A stretch of DNA of 64,000 nt from Acidimicrobiia bacterium (GCA_029210695.1 JARGFH010000001.1:1-64000); one strand, 5' to 3'; positions 19,113 to 28,077 are shown, numbered from the stretch's first letter. Translations and numbers: made by a program. The notes: generated by a model not told the origin, from the letters alone.

Positions 19113-19786
19113 CAGATCACTTCGATCCGGTAGCCAACGCCCCAGACCGTCTCGATGGGAATACCTTCGAGCTTCTTGCGGAGCTGCCGGATGTGCACGT
19201 CGACCGTGCGGGTTTCCCCGAAGTAGTCGTATCCCCAGACTGCTTCGAGGATCTGCGCTCGGGACAGCACCATTCCCTTGTGATCGGAGAGGTACCAGAG
19301 AAGATCGAACTCCTTGGCGGTTGGACGAATGGGATCTCCGTGTGGAGGCTTGACCTCCCGTCTTCCACTGTCGATCGTCCATCCACCCACTTCGATGAAG
19401 CGCCGATCGGTGGGACGATCCTGGGATCGTCGTAGGACGGCTTTGACTCGTGCAACGAGTTCCCGAGCCGAGAACGGTTTCGTCACGTAGTCGTCTGCGC
19501 CGATCTCGAGCCCGATGATCTTGTCGATCTCGGTGTCCCGGGCCGTCAGCATGATTACGGGAACATCGGATTTCGACCTGATCCGCTTGCACACCTCAAC
19601 GCCGTCCATACCGGGCAGATTCAGATCGAGGAGCACAACCAGCGGTTCGGTACGGGCAAGACGGCGAAGCCCGTCCTCACCGGTCAGTTCGTGAACGAGC
19701 CGAAGGCCTTCTCGCTCGAACACGGTCGAGAGCATCTCGCCGATGCTCTCCTCGTCTTCGATCAGCAGGATCGAACCTTTGTTCAT
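19112..19786 (-). CDS. OmpR-family response regulator
   Basis: A 224-residue DNA-binding regulator. The receiver domain has the acidic pair in LLIEDEES, the phospho-accepting Asp in VVLLDLNLPGMDG, Thr in MLTARD and Lys in VTKPFSARELVARV. The C-terminal winged helix (about 130-224) carries RTVDVHIRQLRKKLEG and VWGVGYRI. It is co-transcribed with the histidine kinase. Its target is unknown; its place inside the trp genes suggests the trp genes or neighbours, but that is inference. Confidence 0.93.
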   Translation of the reverse strand: MNKGSILLIEDEESIGEMLSTVFEREGLRLVHELTGEDGLRRLARTEPLVVLLDLNLPGMDGVEVCKRIRSKSDVPVIMLTARDTEIDKIIGLEIGADDYVTKPFSARELVARVKAVLRRSQDRPTDRRFIEVGGWTIDSGRREVKPPHGDPIRPTAKEFDLLWYLSDHKGMVLSRAQILEAVWGYDYFGETRTVDVHIRQLRKKLEGIPIETVWGVGYRIEVI

Positions 19787-19874
19787 GGCGCTCCATCATC
19801 GTACCGGTCGCCTGGTATTGCTCTGGTGACGGGGGGTCACAGCACCATCGTCGCCGGACATTGTTCGAAAACGA

Positions 19875-20828
19875 TCAATCCTCGGTGAAATCGTCGAGTG
19901 GAAGGTTCCCGGCGGTGGCGCCGACCGAGCCTCCCTCCCACCTGATCTCGACGGCTGCACCGATTTCGACTTCGCGCCTCACCAGGGCCAGGGCGACGGG
20001 GGCGCGCAGCGTCAGCGACTCGGCGACCGACCCGACCAGGCCGACCTCCCGGTCGCCGGAGAACACCGCTGCTCCCCGGGGTGGGAGCAGGTTCTCTTCT
20101 ACCACCAGGCCGCGCAGGCGGCGGTTGACATGACCGCGGCTGTCGATCCGGGCGACGAGCTCCTGGCCGAGATAGCACCCCTTCGTGAAGGAGACAGCCT
20201 CGGGAACCAGCCCGGATTCCTGCGGGATGGTCGACTCGTCGACGTCTGCGCCCATGACCGGTTCGCCTGCTTCGATCCGTACCGCCGTGGCAGCCTGCTG
20301 CCCACACCGGACGGCTCCGGCGGTGAGGAGTCGGGCCGGATCAACGCCGGTCAGCAGGTAACGGTCGAGTCCGGCAAGTCCGGCTCGCGCCACCCATCCA
20401 CCGGTGAAAGGCCGCCAACCGCCGGGAGCGGAGATGCCTGCCCTCTCGAGGACTCCTGCCGACGCAGGGCCCCACAGCTCGAGGACGGGGCTCCTCTCGC
20501 GTTCGATCTCCACGTCGACCCGGATGCGATACCGCCCGAGATCAGAGGCCACCGTCTCACCTGAACCGGCATCGGCGATGAGGACAACCTCGCCCTCGCC
20601 GATCAGAGCCCAGAGCAGGGCCCGTAGCTTGCCCTGCGGCGTGAGGAGCAGTGAACGCACCACCGTCCCGGCCGGTCCGCTGAGATCCTGGCTGAGCAAT
20701 CCCTGCAGGAAGGAGATCGCATCCGGCCCCACCACTCGCACCGCCTCATGGCTGCCGGACACCAGACCGGCCCCCCGCCGGATGGCGAGGTATTCGGCGG
20801 TGACATCTCCGAACGAGGCATCAGACAT
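19875..20828 (-). CDS. ygfZ: YgfZ/GcvT-like folate-binding protein
   Basis: A 317-residue GcvT-fold protein of the YgfZ type, a family linked to folate-dependent Fe-S cluster repair and tRNA modification. The hallmark K-G-C-Y-x-G-Q-E motif is intact in SFTKGCYLGQELVARID, and residues such as SFLQGLLSQDLSG near the N-terminus fit the family. Its start overlaps the trpE stop by 8 bp, so translation is probably coupled. An 88-bp gap with a small GTGAC dyad separates it from the response regulator downstream. Confidence 0.9.
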   Translation of the reverse strand: MSDASFGDVTAEYLAIRRGAGLVSGSHEAVRVVGPDAISFLQGLLSQDLSGPAGTVVRSLLLTPQGKLRALLWALIGEGEVVLIADAGSGETVASDLGRYRIRVDVEIERERSPVLELWGPASAGVLERAGISAPGGWRPFTGGWVARAGLAGLDRYLLTGVDPARLLTAGAVRCGQQAATAVRIEAGEPVMGADVDESTIPQESGLVPEAVSFTKGCYLGQELVARIDSRGHVNRRLRGLVVEENLLPPRGAAVFSGDREVGLVGSVAESLTLRAPVALALVRREVEIGAAVEIRWEGGSVGATAGNLPLDDFTED

Positions 20829-22281
20829 GGTCGGCTCCCGCGATTGCCGCCAGGGCGGCGGCGGCTTTGTTCATGGTCTCGTCATATTCTGCAGACGGTT
20901 CGCTGTCGGCCACGAGCCCGGCGCCGGCCTGGACCCACGCCTTGCCGGCGGCCGCCACCACCGTGCGCAAGCAGATGGCGGTATCGATGTTGCCCGAGAA
21001 GTCGATGTACCCGACCGCGCCGGCGTAGGGGCCGCGCGCCACGGGTTCCAGTTCGTCGATGATCTCCATCGCCCGCACTTTGGGAGCACCCGACACCGTG
21101 CCGTGCGGGAACGTGGCGCGCACCACCTCAACCGGCCCGATGCCGGACCGTAGTTTCCCGGAAACCCCGGAAACGATGTGCATGACGTGTGAATAGCGTT
21201 CAATCACCATCAGATCGTCCACAGCCACTGTGCCGTACTCACACACGCGGCCGATGTCGTTGCGAGCGAGATCTACGAGCATCACATGCTCTGCCCGCTC
21301 CTTGGGGTCGGCGAGGAGTTCCTCAGCGAGTCGCTCGTCCTCCCCGAGAGTTGCTCCTCGCGGCCGGGTGCCGGCAATCGGTCGGGAGTAAACGACTCCC
21401 CCTCGCACCCTCGTCATCAGCTCCGGAGAGGATCCGATAACCGTCACTTCAGGATGCCGGTGATAGAAGAGGTAGGGCGAAGGGTTGATCATCCGCAGGG
21501 CTCGATAGACGGCGAAGGTGTCGCCGTCGAAGGGAACTTCGAGACGCTGGCTGATGACGATCTGAAAAGCGTCGCCCTTGACGATGTATTCCTTAGCGCG
21601 GCGGACGGCAGCCTCGAACGGCTCCCGGTCGAGCGTTGAGCGGGCGACCGGAGGGGCCGACTCCCAGTCGGCCCTTCTGACGGTGTAGCCGGACGGTTCG
21701 CCGAGCCGGGCGGCAGCTTCCTGGAGATCGGCGATCGCCCGTTCGTACTGAGCTTCAGGGTCATCGCCGACGAACACATTGCGCACCAGAGTGATTCGCT
21801 GCGCCATCCGATCGAAAGCGGCCAGCGAACCGACGAACTGCCAGACCATCTCAGGAAGGCCCCGGTCGTCCGGAGGGCTGTCGGGGAGATGCTCCACATA
21901 TCGAACGGCGTCGTAGCCGAGCCAGCCGACCGCTCCCGTGTGAAGCGGAGGAAGCCCGTCGTACTGAGCCGCCGACAACCCGGAGATGAGGCTCTCGAGG
22001 ACTTCGAGAGGGTTACCGGGAGGAAGCTCGATTTCCGGACGGTCGATTTTCGACACACCCCCGCGCGCCGACAGCGTGTATTCGGGATTCCAACCGACGA
22101 ACGACCAACGGGCCCATCGCTCGCCACCTTCGACGGACTCCAGCAGGAATCCCGGCTCGTCTCCCACCAGTTTCTCGTAGGCAGTAACGGCGGTCTCCCG
22201 GTCGGCGAGAACCTGCATCGACACCGGAACAACCGCATACTGCCCGGCGAGTTCCAGGAAGGTGGAGCGATCAGGGGTCAT
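20821..22281 (-). CDS. trpE: Anthranilate synthase component I
   Basis: A 486-residue chorismate-using enzyme that, with a glutamine amidotransferase partner (TrpG), makes anthranilate. The N-terminal tryptophan-binding LLES motif is present (FLLESVEGGERWARWSF, Leu46-Ser49), so feedback inhibition is expected. The catalytic half has IAGTRPRGATLGEDERL, DLARNDIGRVCEYGTV and FPHGTVSGAPKVRAMEIID. TrpG and TrpD are not in the window, so the pathway needs genes elsewhere. Upstream is the AGTCGCG hairpin repeat and ccdA. Confidence 0.96.
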   Translation of the reverse strand: MTPDRSTFLELAGQYAVVPVSMQVLADRETAVTAYEKLVGDEPGFLLESVEGGERWARWSFVGWNPEYTLSARGGVSKIDRPEIELPPGNPLEVLESLISGLSAAQYDGLPPLHTGAVGWLGYDAVRYVEHLPDSPPDDRGLPEMVWQFVGSLAAFDRMAQRITLVRNVFVGDDPEAQYERAIADLQEAAARLGEPSGYTVRRADWESAPPVARSTLDREPFEAAVRRAKEYIVKGDAFQIVISQRLEVPFDGDTFAVYRALRMINPSPYLFYHRHPEVTVIGSSPELMTRVRGGVVYSRPIAGTRPRGATLGEDERLAEELLADPKERAEHVMLVDLARNDIGRVCEYGTVAVDDLMVIERYSHVMHIVSGVSGKLRSGIGPVEVVRATFPHGTVSGAPKVRAMEIIDELEPVARGPYAGAVGYIDFSGNIDTAICLRTVVAAAGKAWVQAGAGLVADSEPSAEYDETMNKAAAALAAIAGADHV

Positions 22282-22291
22282 GCGCGGAGCG

Positions 22292-22341
22292 TAGTCGCGA
22301 GTCGCGGGTTGCTAGTCGCGGGTACTCGCGACTCGCGACTA
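22292..22341. repeat. Perfect 15-bp inverted repeat built of AGTCGCG heptamers
   Basis: TAGTCGCGAGTCGCG at 22292-22306 is exactly complementary to CGCGACTCGCGACTA at 22327-22341, with a 20-base loop that contains a third AGTCGCG (22314-22320). The arm at 22341 overlaps the ccdA stop codon, and the element ends about 10 bases before the trpE start. It could terminate or attenuate transcription from ccdA into trpE; there is no U-tract. Confidence 0.75.
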
Positions 22342-23148
22342 GGTGGACTCGTTGATGAAGTTGCCGATGGGGGTGTCGCCGAACACGTCGAGCATCCACG
22401 AGGCAATGCGCGTCAGGTTGCCGGTGATCATCACCACACCGAACCCGACCAGGAGCAACCCCGATGCGACATTGATCGGTCGCAGGTATTTCCGCATGAA
22501 GGTCATAGCCTTGAACGTGGCGCTCATCCCCACTCCGGCAATGACGAAGGGGACGCCGAGGCCCATCGCATAGACGAACAACAGCACCATGCCTTGCGCC
22601 ACCGTTTCCTGGGCTGAAGCGACCAGGAGGATTCCGCCGAGGATCGGCCCGATACACGGTGTCCAGGCAAACCCGAAAGCGACCCCCATGATCGGCGGGC
22701 CGAGCAAGCCCATCTTTCCGGTGTTCACGTGCATTCGGCGCTCGCGCATCATCCACGACGTCAGCCTCCCGCCCTTCTGCAGCGCGGTCAGCATGATCAA
22801 AATGCCGAACGCCAGGACCATCCATCCGGCTACCTTCGACAGGCCGACACTGTTGCGCTGGAGCCATCCGCCGATGCTGGTAGCACCCGCTCCGAGCGCT
22901 ACGAACACAACGGTGAATCCGAGGACGAACAGGCTGGTGACGCCCAGCATTCTCTTCCAGGATGCTGAGTTGTCCTGGAGGTCGGCAACCGAGTACCCCG
23001 ACATCAGGCTCAAGTAGCCCGGCAGCAACGGCAGGACACACGGTGAAACGAATGAGAAGAGTCCGGCGACGAACGCGCCGACAAGCGTGATTTCCATATG
23101 CGACAACCAACCGGTTTGTGTGCTGAGATCTTCCCAGATCCTCGACAT
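22339..23148 (-). CDS. ccdA: CcdA-type cytochrome c biogenesis / disulfide reductant transporter
   Basis: A 269-residue polytopic protein (about six membrane segments) that moves reducing equivalents from cytoplasmic thioredoxin to extracytoplasmic partners. The paired catalytic Cys lie in SFVSPCVLPLLPGYLS and AWTPCIGPILGG, in the usual places. A thioredoxin-like partner (ResA) or ResB/C is not seen next to it. The start is either ATG 23148 or ATG 23097 (MEITLVGAF); neither has a strong ribosome-binding site, and the shorter form matches the usual N-terminus better. Confidence 0.88.
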   Translation of the reverse strand: MSRIWEDLSTQTGWLSHMEITLVGAFVAGLFSFVSPCVLPLLPGYLSLMSGYSVADLQDNSASWKRMLGVTSLFVLGFTVVFVALGAGATSIGGWLQRNSVGLSKVAGWMVLAFGILIMLTALQKGGRLTSWMMRERRMHVNTGKMGLLGPPIMGVAFGFAWTPCIGPILGGILLVASAQETVAQGMVLLFVYAMGLGVPFVIAGVGMSATFKAMTFMRKYLRPINVASGLLLVGFGVVMITGNLTRIASWMLDVFGDTPIGNFINEST

Positions 23149-23244
23149 GTTTCGAAGCCGTTAAGGTTCGGCCACCGATCGGCGCCCGGCCGTAACGGGC
23201 CAGGAAGGCCGGTCGCGCTCATCCGGATCTGGCTCCGGCATCGA

Positions 23245-23338
23245 GCAATTGGCAGTTGCTGATTGGCCGAGCACCGCCCCTGCCACCATCGCAACGCGCC
23301 AGAACCCACAACCTATGACCTATAACCGATAACCTCGG
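23245..23338. repeat. Two 7-bp tandem repeat tracts (GCAATTG type and ACCTATA type)
   Basis: In the 234-bp gap between nth and ccdA, GCAATTG, GCAGTTG and CTGATTG run in 7-bp register at 23245-23265. A second tract follows at 23304-23338: ACCCACA, ACCTATG, ACCTATA, ACCGATA, ACCTCGG. The rest of the gap shows nothing I can assign. The GCAATTG word recurs at 24096, 28078 and 40219. Confidence 0.65.
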
Positions 23339-23382
23339 CAGACGAGAACCGCGCTCCCCCGTCGGTTGATCCCGAATGCCGG

Positions 23383-24066
23383 CTACTCACTCATCCGCTT
23401 GTCCGGATATGGACAAATATCGACGAGGCCGCACTCGAAACACCGGGGTTTGCGAGCATCGCAGATGTCACGGCCGTACTGGATCATCTGCATGGACAAG
23501 TTCAGCCACCTGCTCTTGGGAAACAACGCTTTGAGGTCGGCCTCGATCTTGGCCGGATCGGAAGCCGTGGTCAGCCCGAGCCGGTTCGAGAGGCGCTTCA
23601 CATGGGTATCGACGGCGATGGCAGGCACCCCGAATGCCTCTGCCAGGACCACGCTGGCCGTTTTGCGGCCGACTCCTCGCAGCGTGGTGAGCTCATCGAT
23701 ATCGATCGGCACCTCGCCCTCATACTTTTCAACGAGATCGGAGGCGAGCGCAATGATCGACTTCGTCTTCTGCCGGTAGAAGCCGGTCGAGAATACGATC
23801 GCTTCAACGGCTTCCGGATCGGCGCCGGCCAGATCGTCGGCCGTCGGATAGCGGTTAAACAACACGGGAAGGACCTTGTTCACGTTCTCGTCCGTCGTCT
23901 GGGCCGACAGCACCGTCGCCACCAGGAGCTGCCACGGGCTGCCGTAGTCGAGTGCTGTGCCGATCACCGGATAACGGCGGGAGAGCCGGTCACCGATCTT
24001 GCGAGCGTGGGCCCTCTCGACCTGGGTGGGAGTAGTGCCGTCTGCTCGTTCGTGACCGCGTGCCAT
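23383..24066 (-). CDS. nth: Endonuclease III
   Basis: A 227-residue DNA glycosylase/AP lyase that removes oxidised pyrimidines. The helix-hairpin-helix with catalytic Lys135 is LTTLRGVGRKTASVVLAEAF, and the catalytic Asp153 is in AVDTHVKRLSNRLG. Four cysteines spaced C-x6-C-x2-C-x5-C (202, 209, 212, 218) bind the 4Fe-4S cluster. ATG 24066 is preferred over the upstream TTG 24099, which adds 11 non-conserved residues and runs into a repeat-like GCAATTG word. Confidence 0.95.
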   Translation of the reverse strand: MARGHERADGTTPTQVERAHARKIGDRLSRRYPVIGTALDYGSPWQLLVATVLSAQTTDENVNKVLPVLFNRYPTADDLAGADPEAVEAIVFSTGFYRQKTKSIIALASDLVEKYEGEVPIDIDELTTLRGVGRKTASVVLAEAFGVPAIAVDTHVKRLSNRLGLTTASDPAKIEADLKALFPKSRWLNLSMQMIQYGRDICDARKPRCFECGLVDICPYPDKRMSE

Positions 24067-24158
24067 GCGGCGGGAGGCTAGCGCTCGGGTAATGGGCAAT
24101 TGGCGAAACCGCTTTGCGCGCAGCTACCCGTCACCCGACACTTGTTACTCTTCCGCCC

Positions 24159-24722
24159 GTGAACCTGCGCGAAGCCATCGCTCGGTACGGAGAGGTCAAG
24201 GGCGACCTCCTCATGGTGGATCGTTTCCTCAACCACCGCGTCGACCCCGAGGTGATGGCGGCGGTCGGCCTCGACATCGCCGCCTGGCTGACCGACAAGA
24301 ACCCGGACCTGATTCTCACCGCAGAGGCCAGCGGCATTCCCCCCGCACTGGCAGCCAGCCGGGAGATGGGCATCCCGATGGTGTACGCCAAGAAGTATCT
24401 CGGCCCCGGCGAGCGCTACACGTTCTCACGGGAGGTCTCCTCTCCGACCAAAGGCGCCGAATACCGGGTCGAGGTCGCCCGCCGCGTCCTCGAGCCGGGC
24501 CTCCGGGTGGCCATCGTCGATGACTTCCTGGCCGGCGGCAGAACCGCTACCTCGCTGGGTGAGATCGCCGAGGAAGCAGGTTGCGAAGTTGTTGGGGCCA
24601 TTTTCGCCATCGAAAAGACGTTTGCGGGAGGGCGCGAACTCCTCGAGTCCCACGGGTGGGATGTACACGCACTGGTTGGCATCACCTCGCTCGACGGTGG
24701 CGGTGTCGAGATTGCCGGCTGA
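24159..24722 (+). CDS. xpt: Xanthine phosphoribosyltransferase
   Basis: A 187-residue purine-salvage enzyme that joins xanthine to PRPP. It matches the B. subtilis Xpt pattern: VDRFLNHRVDPEVM near the N-terminus, TAEASGIPPALAASREMGIP, and the PRPP-binding loop VAIVDDFLAGGRTATSL. I start at GTG 24159, where similarity begins (VNLREAIARY); the open frame reaches back to 24114. No purine riboswitch was recognised in the short upstream region. The 3' end overlaps the thioesterase gene. Confidence 0.88.
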   Translation: MNLREAIARYGEVKGDLLMVDRFLNHRVDPEVMAAVGLDIAAWLTDKNPDLILTAEASGIPPALAASREMGIPMVYAKKYLGPGERYTFSREVSSPTKGAEYRVEVARRVLEPGLRVAIVDDFLAGGRTATSLGEIAEEAGCEVVGAIFAIEKTFAGGRELLESHGWDVHALVGITSLDGGGVEIAG

Positions 24723-25173
24723 CCTCACAGATCTCGCCGATCGCATCAGGAAGCATTTCGACGATGGTTGCTACGCCTGCGGCCGCGCCAATCCGCTCGG
24801 ACTCGGCGTGGACGGCTTCCGACTCGATGGCGAATATCTCGTAGCCGAATTCACCCCACGTATCGAGCATGGCGGCGGCCCCGGCGTCCTCCACGGAGGC
24901 ATCGCCGCCGCCGCCCTCGATGAAATCCTCGCCTGGACCGGTATGGTCGGCGAGCAGGTGTTCATCGTCACGGCCACCCTGGAAGTCCGGTATCGAAAAC
25001 CGGTCGCAATCGACGGTTCCGCTTTGCGTCTGCGCGGACGCCTCGACGATCGGCGCGGCCGGAAACTCAGGTTGTCGGGATCCCTGGAAGCCAACGGAAG
25101 CGAGGCGGCTACCGCCTACGGCCTCTATGTCGTTGTGCACGAACTCGACGGCATGTTCGACGGGGATACCTAA
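24703..25173 (+). CDS. PaaI-type hotdog thioesterase
   Basis: A 156-residue single-hotdog protein. CYACGRANPLGLGV and the helix motif PGVLHGGIAAAALDEILAW, with the HGG triplet, are typical of PaaI-like acyl-CoA thioesterases; the substrate cannot be read from the sequence. The start is probably GTG 24703, which overlaps the end of xpt by 20 bp; TTG 24712 is possible. The overlap suggests translational coupling with xpt, though no functional link is known to me. Confidence 0.8.
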   Translation: MSRLPADLTDLADRIRKHFDDGCYACGRANPLGLGVDGFRLDGEYLVAEFTPRIEHGGGPGVLHGGIAAAALDEILAWTGMVGEQVFIVTATLEVRYRKPVAIDGSALRLRGRLDDRRGRKLRLSGSLEANGSEAATAYGLYVVVHELDGMFDGDT

Positions 25174-25184
25174 CCTCTCTATCC

Positions 25185-26066
25185 ATGCGCCGTCCCCCTA
25201 TCGCCTATCTCGCGCTCGCCGTCGCCGCCCTCTTGTTCGGGGCGACCTTCGTCGTGATCAAAGAGGCCATCGCCTCACTCCCTCCCCTCGCCTTCGTCGG
25301 GTGGCGTTTCCTGATCAGCGCCCTCGCATTGCTGTTGCTGGCCTGGCCGCGCGGAAGCCGGATCTGGAAGGACGGGCTCCTGGCCGGCGTCCTGCTGTTT
25401 GCCGGGTTCGCACTTCAAACCTGGGGGCTCTCCCTTACGTCCGCCTCGAACTCGGGACTCATCACCGGCCTGTATGTCGTGCTCACCCCTCTCCTGGCGG
25501 CTGCCGTCACCCGGCGGAGACCGGGCGTCTGGACCACGATCGGTGCCGGTGTGGCGATTGCCGGATTGGCATTGCTGACAATCGACGAGTCCTTCCGCCT
25601 CCAGAGCGGGGACCTGATGACGGTCGGATGTGCCGTGGCCTTTGCCGGGCACATCGTGGTGATGTCGCGAGTCGCCTATCGCCACCCGGTTGTGCCGTTT
25701 GCGGCGGTGCAGTTGCTCTTCACCGCCGTTGCGGCACTGGCGGTATCGGCCGTCTTCGAGGGACTCCCCTTCCCGACCTCGTCGGATCTTCCGGCTCTCC
25801 TGCTCACCGGCCTGGCCGTGAGCGGCGGCGCCTTCATCCTGCAGGTGTGGGCTCAGACTGTGGTGGGGCCGGCTCGTACCGCCATGTTGCTGGCGCTCGA
25901 ACCCGTTTTTGCGGTCGTGTTTGCGGCCTGGTTGCTGAGCGAGCGGCTCACGGCCCGCGGATGGATCGGCTCGATCCTCATCCTCGGTGCGATCTACGTG
26001 GTGCTGACCACCACAAAGGACACCGACGAGATCCCGGCGGCCGAGGCCGTCAGCCCCGCCCACTGA
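25185..26066 (+). CDS. EamA/DMT-superfamily transporter
   Basis: A 293-residue membrane protein with about ten predicted membrane segments in two EamA repeats. The first runs from LALAVAALLFGATFVVIKEA and the second from MTVGCAVAFAGHIVVMS to WIGSILILGAIYVVLT. The conserved ALEPVFAVVFAAWLL of the second repeat is clear. Substrates of this superfamily vary (amino acids, metabolites), so none is assigned. It starts 11 bp after the thioesterase gene, in the same direction. Confidence 0.85.
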   Translation: MRRPPIAYLALAVAALLFGATFVVIKEAIASLPPLAFVGWRFLISALALLLLAWPRGSRIWKDGLLAGVLLFAGFALQTWGLSLTSASNSGLITGLYVVLTPLLAAAVTRRRPGVWTTIGAGVAIAGLALLTIDESFRLQSGDLMTVGCAVAFAGHIVVMSRVAYRHPVVPFAAVQLLFTAVAALAVSAVFEGLPFPTSSDLPALLLTGLAVSGGAFILQVWAQTVVGPARTAMLLALEPVFAVVFAAWLLSERLTARGWIGSILILGAIYVVLTTTKDTDEIPAAEAVSPAH

Positions 26067-26069
26067 TGA

Positions 26070-26372
26070 TCAGCGCGGCGCCGCCAGCCTCCTGGTCGCC
26101 TCGGCGATCTCCTTGCGACGCTCTGCGCGACGAACAATCCTCATCATCACTCGCAACGTTGCGGTGAGCCCGAACAGCAATAACGCCAGCCCGATCGCCA
26201 GCTCAGGTCCGGACGCATAGCCGGTCGCACATCCGGACAAACCATCGCCACACAGACCGTATCCGGTACCGCCCGAGGCAAGGTCGAGCAGTACCAGGAG
26301 CGGCACAGCCGCAACGGCTACCACGGCCAGCAACAACGCGGCGATGACGAATCTCAACCAGAACACGCTCAT
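26070..26372 (-). CDS. Small two-span membrane protein, unknown function
   Basis: This 100-residue protein has two membrane segments (about 6-32 and 58-76), an outside loop with two Cys (YGLCGDGLSGCATGY) that could form a disulfide, and a basic C-terminal tail (RRAERRKEIAEATRR). I do not recognise a family. It converges with the EamA gene and diverges from the ThyX-like gene with 52 bp between starts. Confidence 0.6.
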   Translation of the reverse strand: MSVFWLRFVIAALLLAVVAVAAVPLLVLLDLASGGTGYGLCGDGLSGCATGYASGPELAIGLALLLFGLTATLRVMMRIVRRAERRKEIAEATRRLAAPR

Positions 26373-26424
26373 AGCAACGGCAGGCTACCCCGTCTTGGTT
26401 CCCTCTCCGGTACTATCGCGCTCC

Positions 26425-28044
26425 GTGAGCGCCTACTACGAAGAGCCATTCACCCCGGCGGAGGCCGCCATACTGGGTCGATTCTTCACCAACACCGACC
26501 GACCGGTCTTCGGCCTCATCAATCTTCCCGAGGTCGTCAAGGGCGCGTTGTTCGCCAGATACTCACGAACCCACAAGTCCGTCCGCAGGTTGTTCCTCGA
26601 CGAATTCGTCGCCAATGCCGACCTCGGCATCGAGGCCATTGCTGCCACGCTCCAGAACGAAGACTCCATCATCAAGTTCCGGCGGGCGGAGGAGCTCTAC
26701 GATCGAGTGTTCTTCGAATACGGCGACGACTCTGTAGCCCAGCTGGGCGGCGTGCACCTCGCCTGCGAACAAGCCTCCAACGTGCTCACGAAAGTGCTCG
26801 AGTGGGGCAGAATCGCCGCCTATCTCGAACAAAGCACCCGCTATATCGCCTACGACCGTCCGCTTGGAGAGCGCTACCGATATTTCATCCCCGACGAGAT
26901 CAAGGATGCCGGACTGGGAGACTCCTTCACGGAATACATGGAGCAGATCTTCACCTTCTATTCGAAGGCGGTTGAACGGCTCGTAGATCACTTCGCCGCC
27001 ATCTACCCGCAGCAGACCGCCGATAGCGACTTCGTCTGGCGCTCAACGATCCGTGCCAAGGCATACGACACGGTCCGCGGGATCCTGCCGGCTGCCACGC
27101 AGTCCAACGTTGGCATCTACGGCACGGGCCAGGCCTACGAAATGGCCCTCGTGAGAATGCAGGCCCATCCACTCACCGAGGTGCGCACATACGGGGCAAT
27201 GATGCTCGACGAGCTCCGCAAACAAATACCGGCCTTCATGAAACGGGTAGATCTTCCCGAGCGGGGTATTGCCTGGAGCAACTACCTCGCCGCCTCGGCC
27301 GGCGCAATGGCAGACATCGCCGGCTCACTCGACGAGCAGCCGGAGGAAACCGATGAAGTCACCCTCGTCGATTGGGATCAAGACGCAGAGCTCAAGATCG
27401 CCGCCGCCGCCCTCTACGCCTCCACCGGACTGCCGGATGCGCAGCTCCTGAGACACGTCGAGCGGCTCCCGATTGAGGAACGGGCGCGCATTCTCCGAGC
27501 CTATGTCGGCGATCGCAGCAACCGGCGGCACAAACCGGGTCGGGCCATGGAACGCGTCTCCTACCGATTCGACATCCTGTCCGACTACGGCGCCTTCCGA
27601 GATCTTCAGCGGCACCGGATGCTCACCATTGAGTGGCAGCGGTTGACCACCCGATTCGGCTACGACACGCCGGTGGAGGTCGCCGAGGCAGGACTACTCG
27701 ATGAGTGGGACGCGCTCATGCAGCGCGCTTCCGTTCTCTCCGAGCAGGTGCGCGCCGCCTCAAACGCGGACGTTGCTCAGTACGTAGTCCCGTTCGCCTT
27801 CCGCATCCGCTACATGATCGAGATGAACGCCAGGGAGGCGTTCCACCTCCTCGAGCTGCGCACGCAACCGGCGGGACATCCCAGCTACCGGCGCGTCTGT
27901 CAGGAGATGCATCGCCAGATCAGGGACGTTGCCGGACATGAGATCATCGCCGACGCCATGCAGTTCGTCGACTACTCGGACCCCGGCCTCGAACGCCTCA
28001 ACGAAGAACGCCGGCTAGAGGCAAAACGAGCAACCAGGGAGTAG
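26425..28044 (+). CDS. Double-length ThyX-like FAD-dependent thymidylate synthase family protein
   Basis: A 539-residue protein about twice the length of ThyX (roughly 220-270). Each half resembles ThyX but carries only part of the signature RHRxxSxNxxSxRY. The first half (residues 127-140) reads WGRIAAYLEQSTRY: it keeps the SxRY end and lacks RH. The second half (from 396) reads RHRMLTIEWQRLTTRF: it keeps RHR and lacks the rest. The first half also has RGILPAATQS and the second FHLLELRTQPAGHPSYR, both ThyX-like. Whether it makes dTMP is uncertain. I start at GTG 26425, where conservation begins; the frame is open back to 26344. Confidence 0.75.
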   Translation: MSAYYEEPFTPAEAAILGRFFTNTDRPVFGLINLPEVVKGALFARYSRTHKSVRRLFLDEFVANADLGIEAIAATLQNEDSIIKFRRAEELYDRVFFEYGDDSVAQLGGVHLACEQASNVLTKVLEWGRIAAYLEQSTRYIAYDRPLGERYRYFIPDEIKDAGLGDSFTEYMEQIFTFYSKAVERLVDHFAAIYPQQTADSDFVWRSTIRAKAYDTVRGILPAATQSNVGIYGTGQAYEMALVRMQAHPLTEVRTYGAMMLDELRKQIPAFMKRVDLPERGIAWSNYLAASAGAMADIAGSLDEQPEETDEVTLVDWDQDAELKIAAAALYASTGLPDAQLLRHVERLPIEERARILRAYVGDRSNRRHKPGRAMERVSYRFDILSDYGAFRDLQRHRMLTIEWQRLTTRFGYDTPVEVAEAGLLDEWDALMQRASVLSEQVRAASNADVAQYVVPFAFRIRYMIEMNAREAFHLLELRTQPAGHPSYRRVCQEMHRQIRDVAGHEIIADAMQFVDYSDPGLERLNEERRLEAKRATRE

Positions 28045-28077
28045 CGCTCTCTGCCGAAGTGCGGATACAACACAGGG

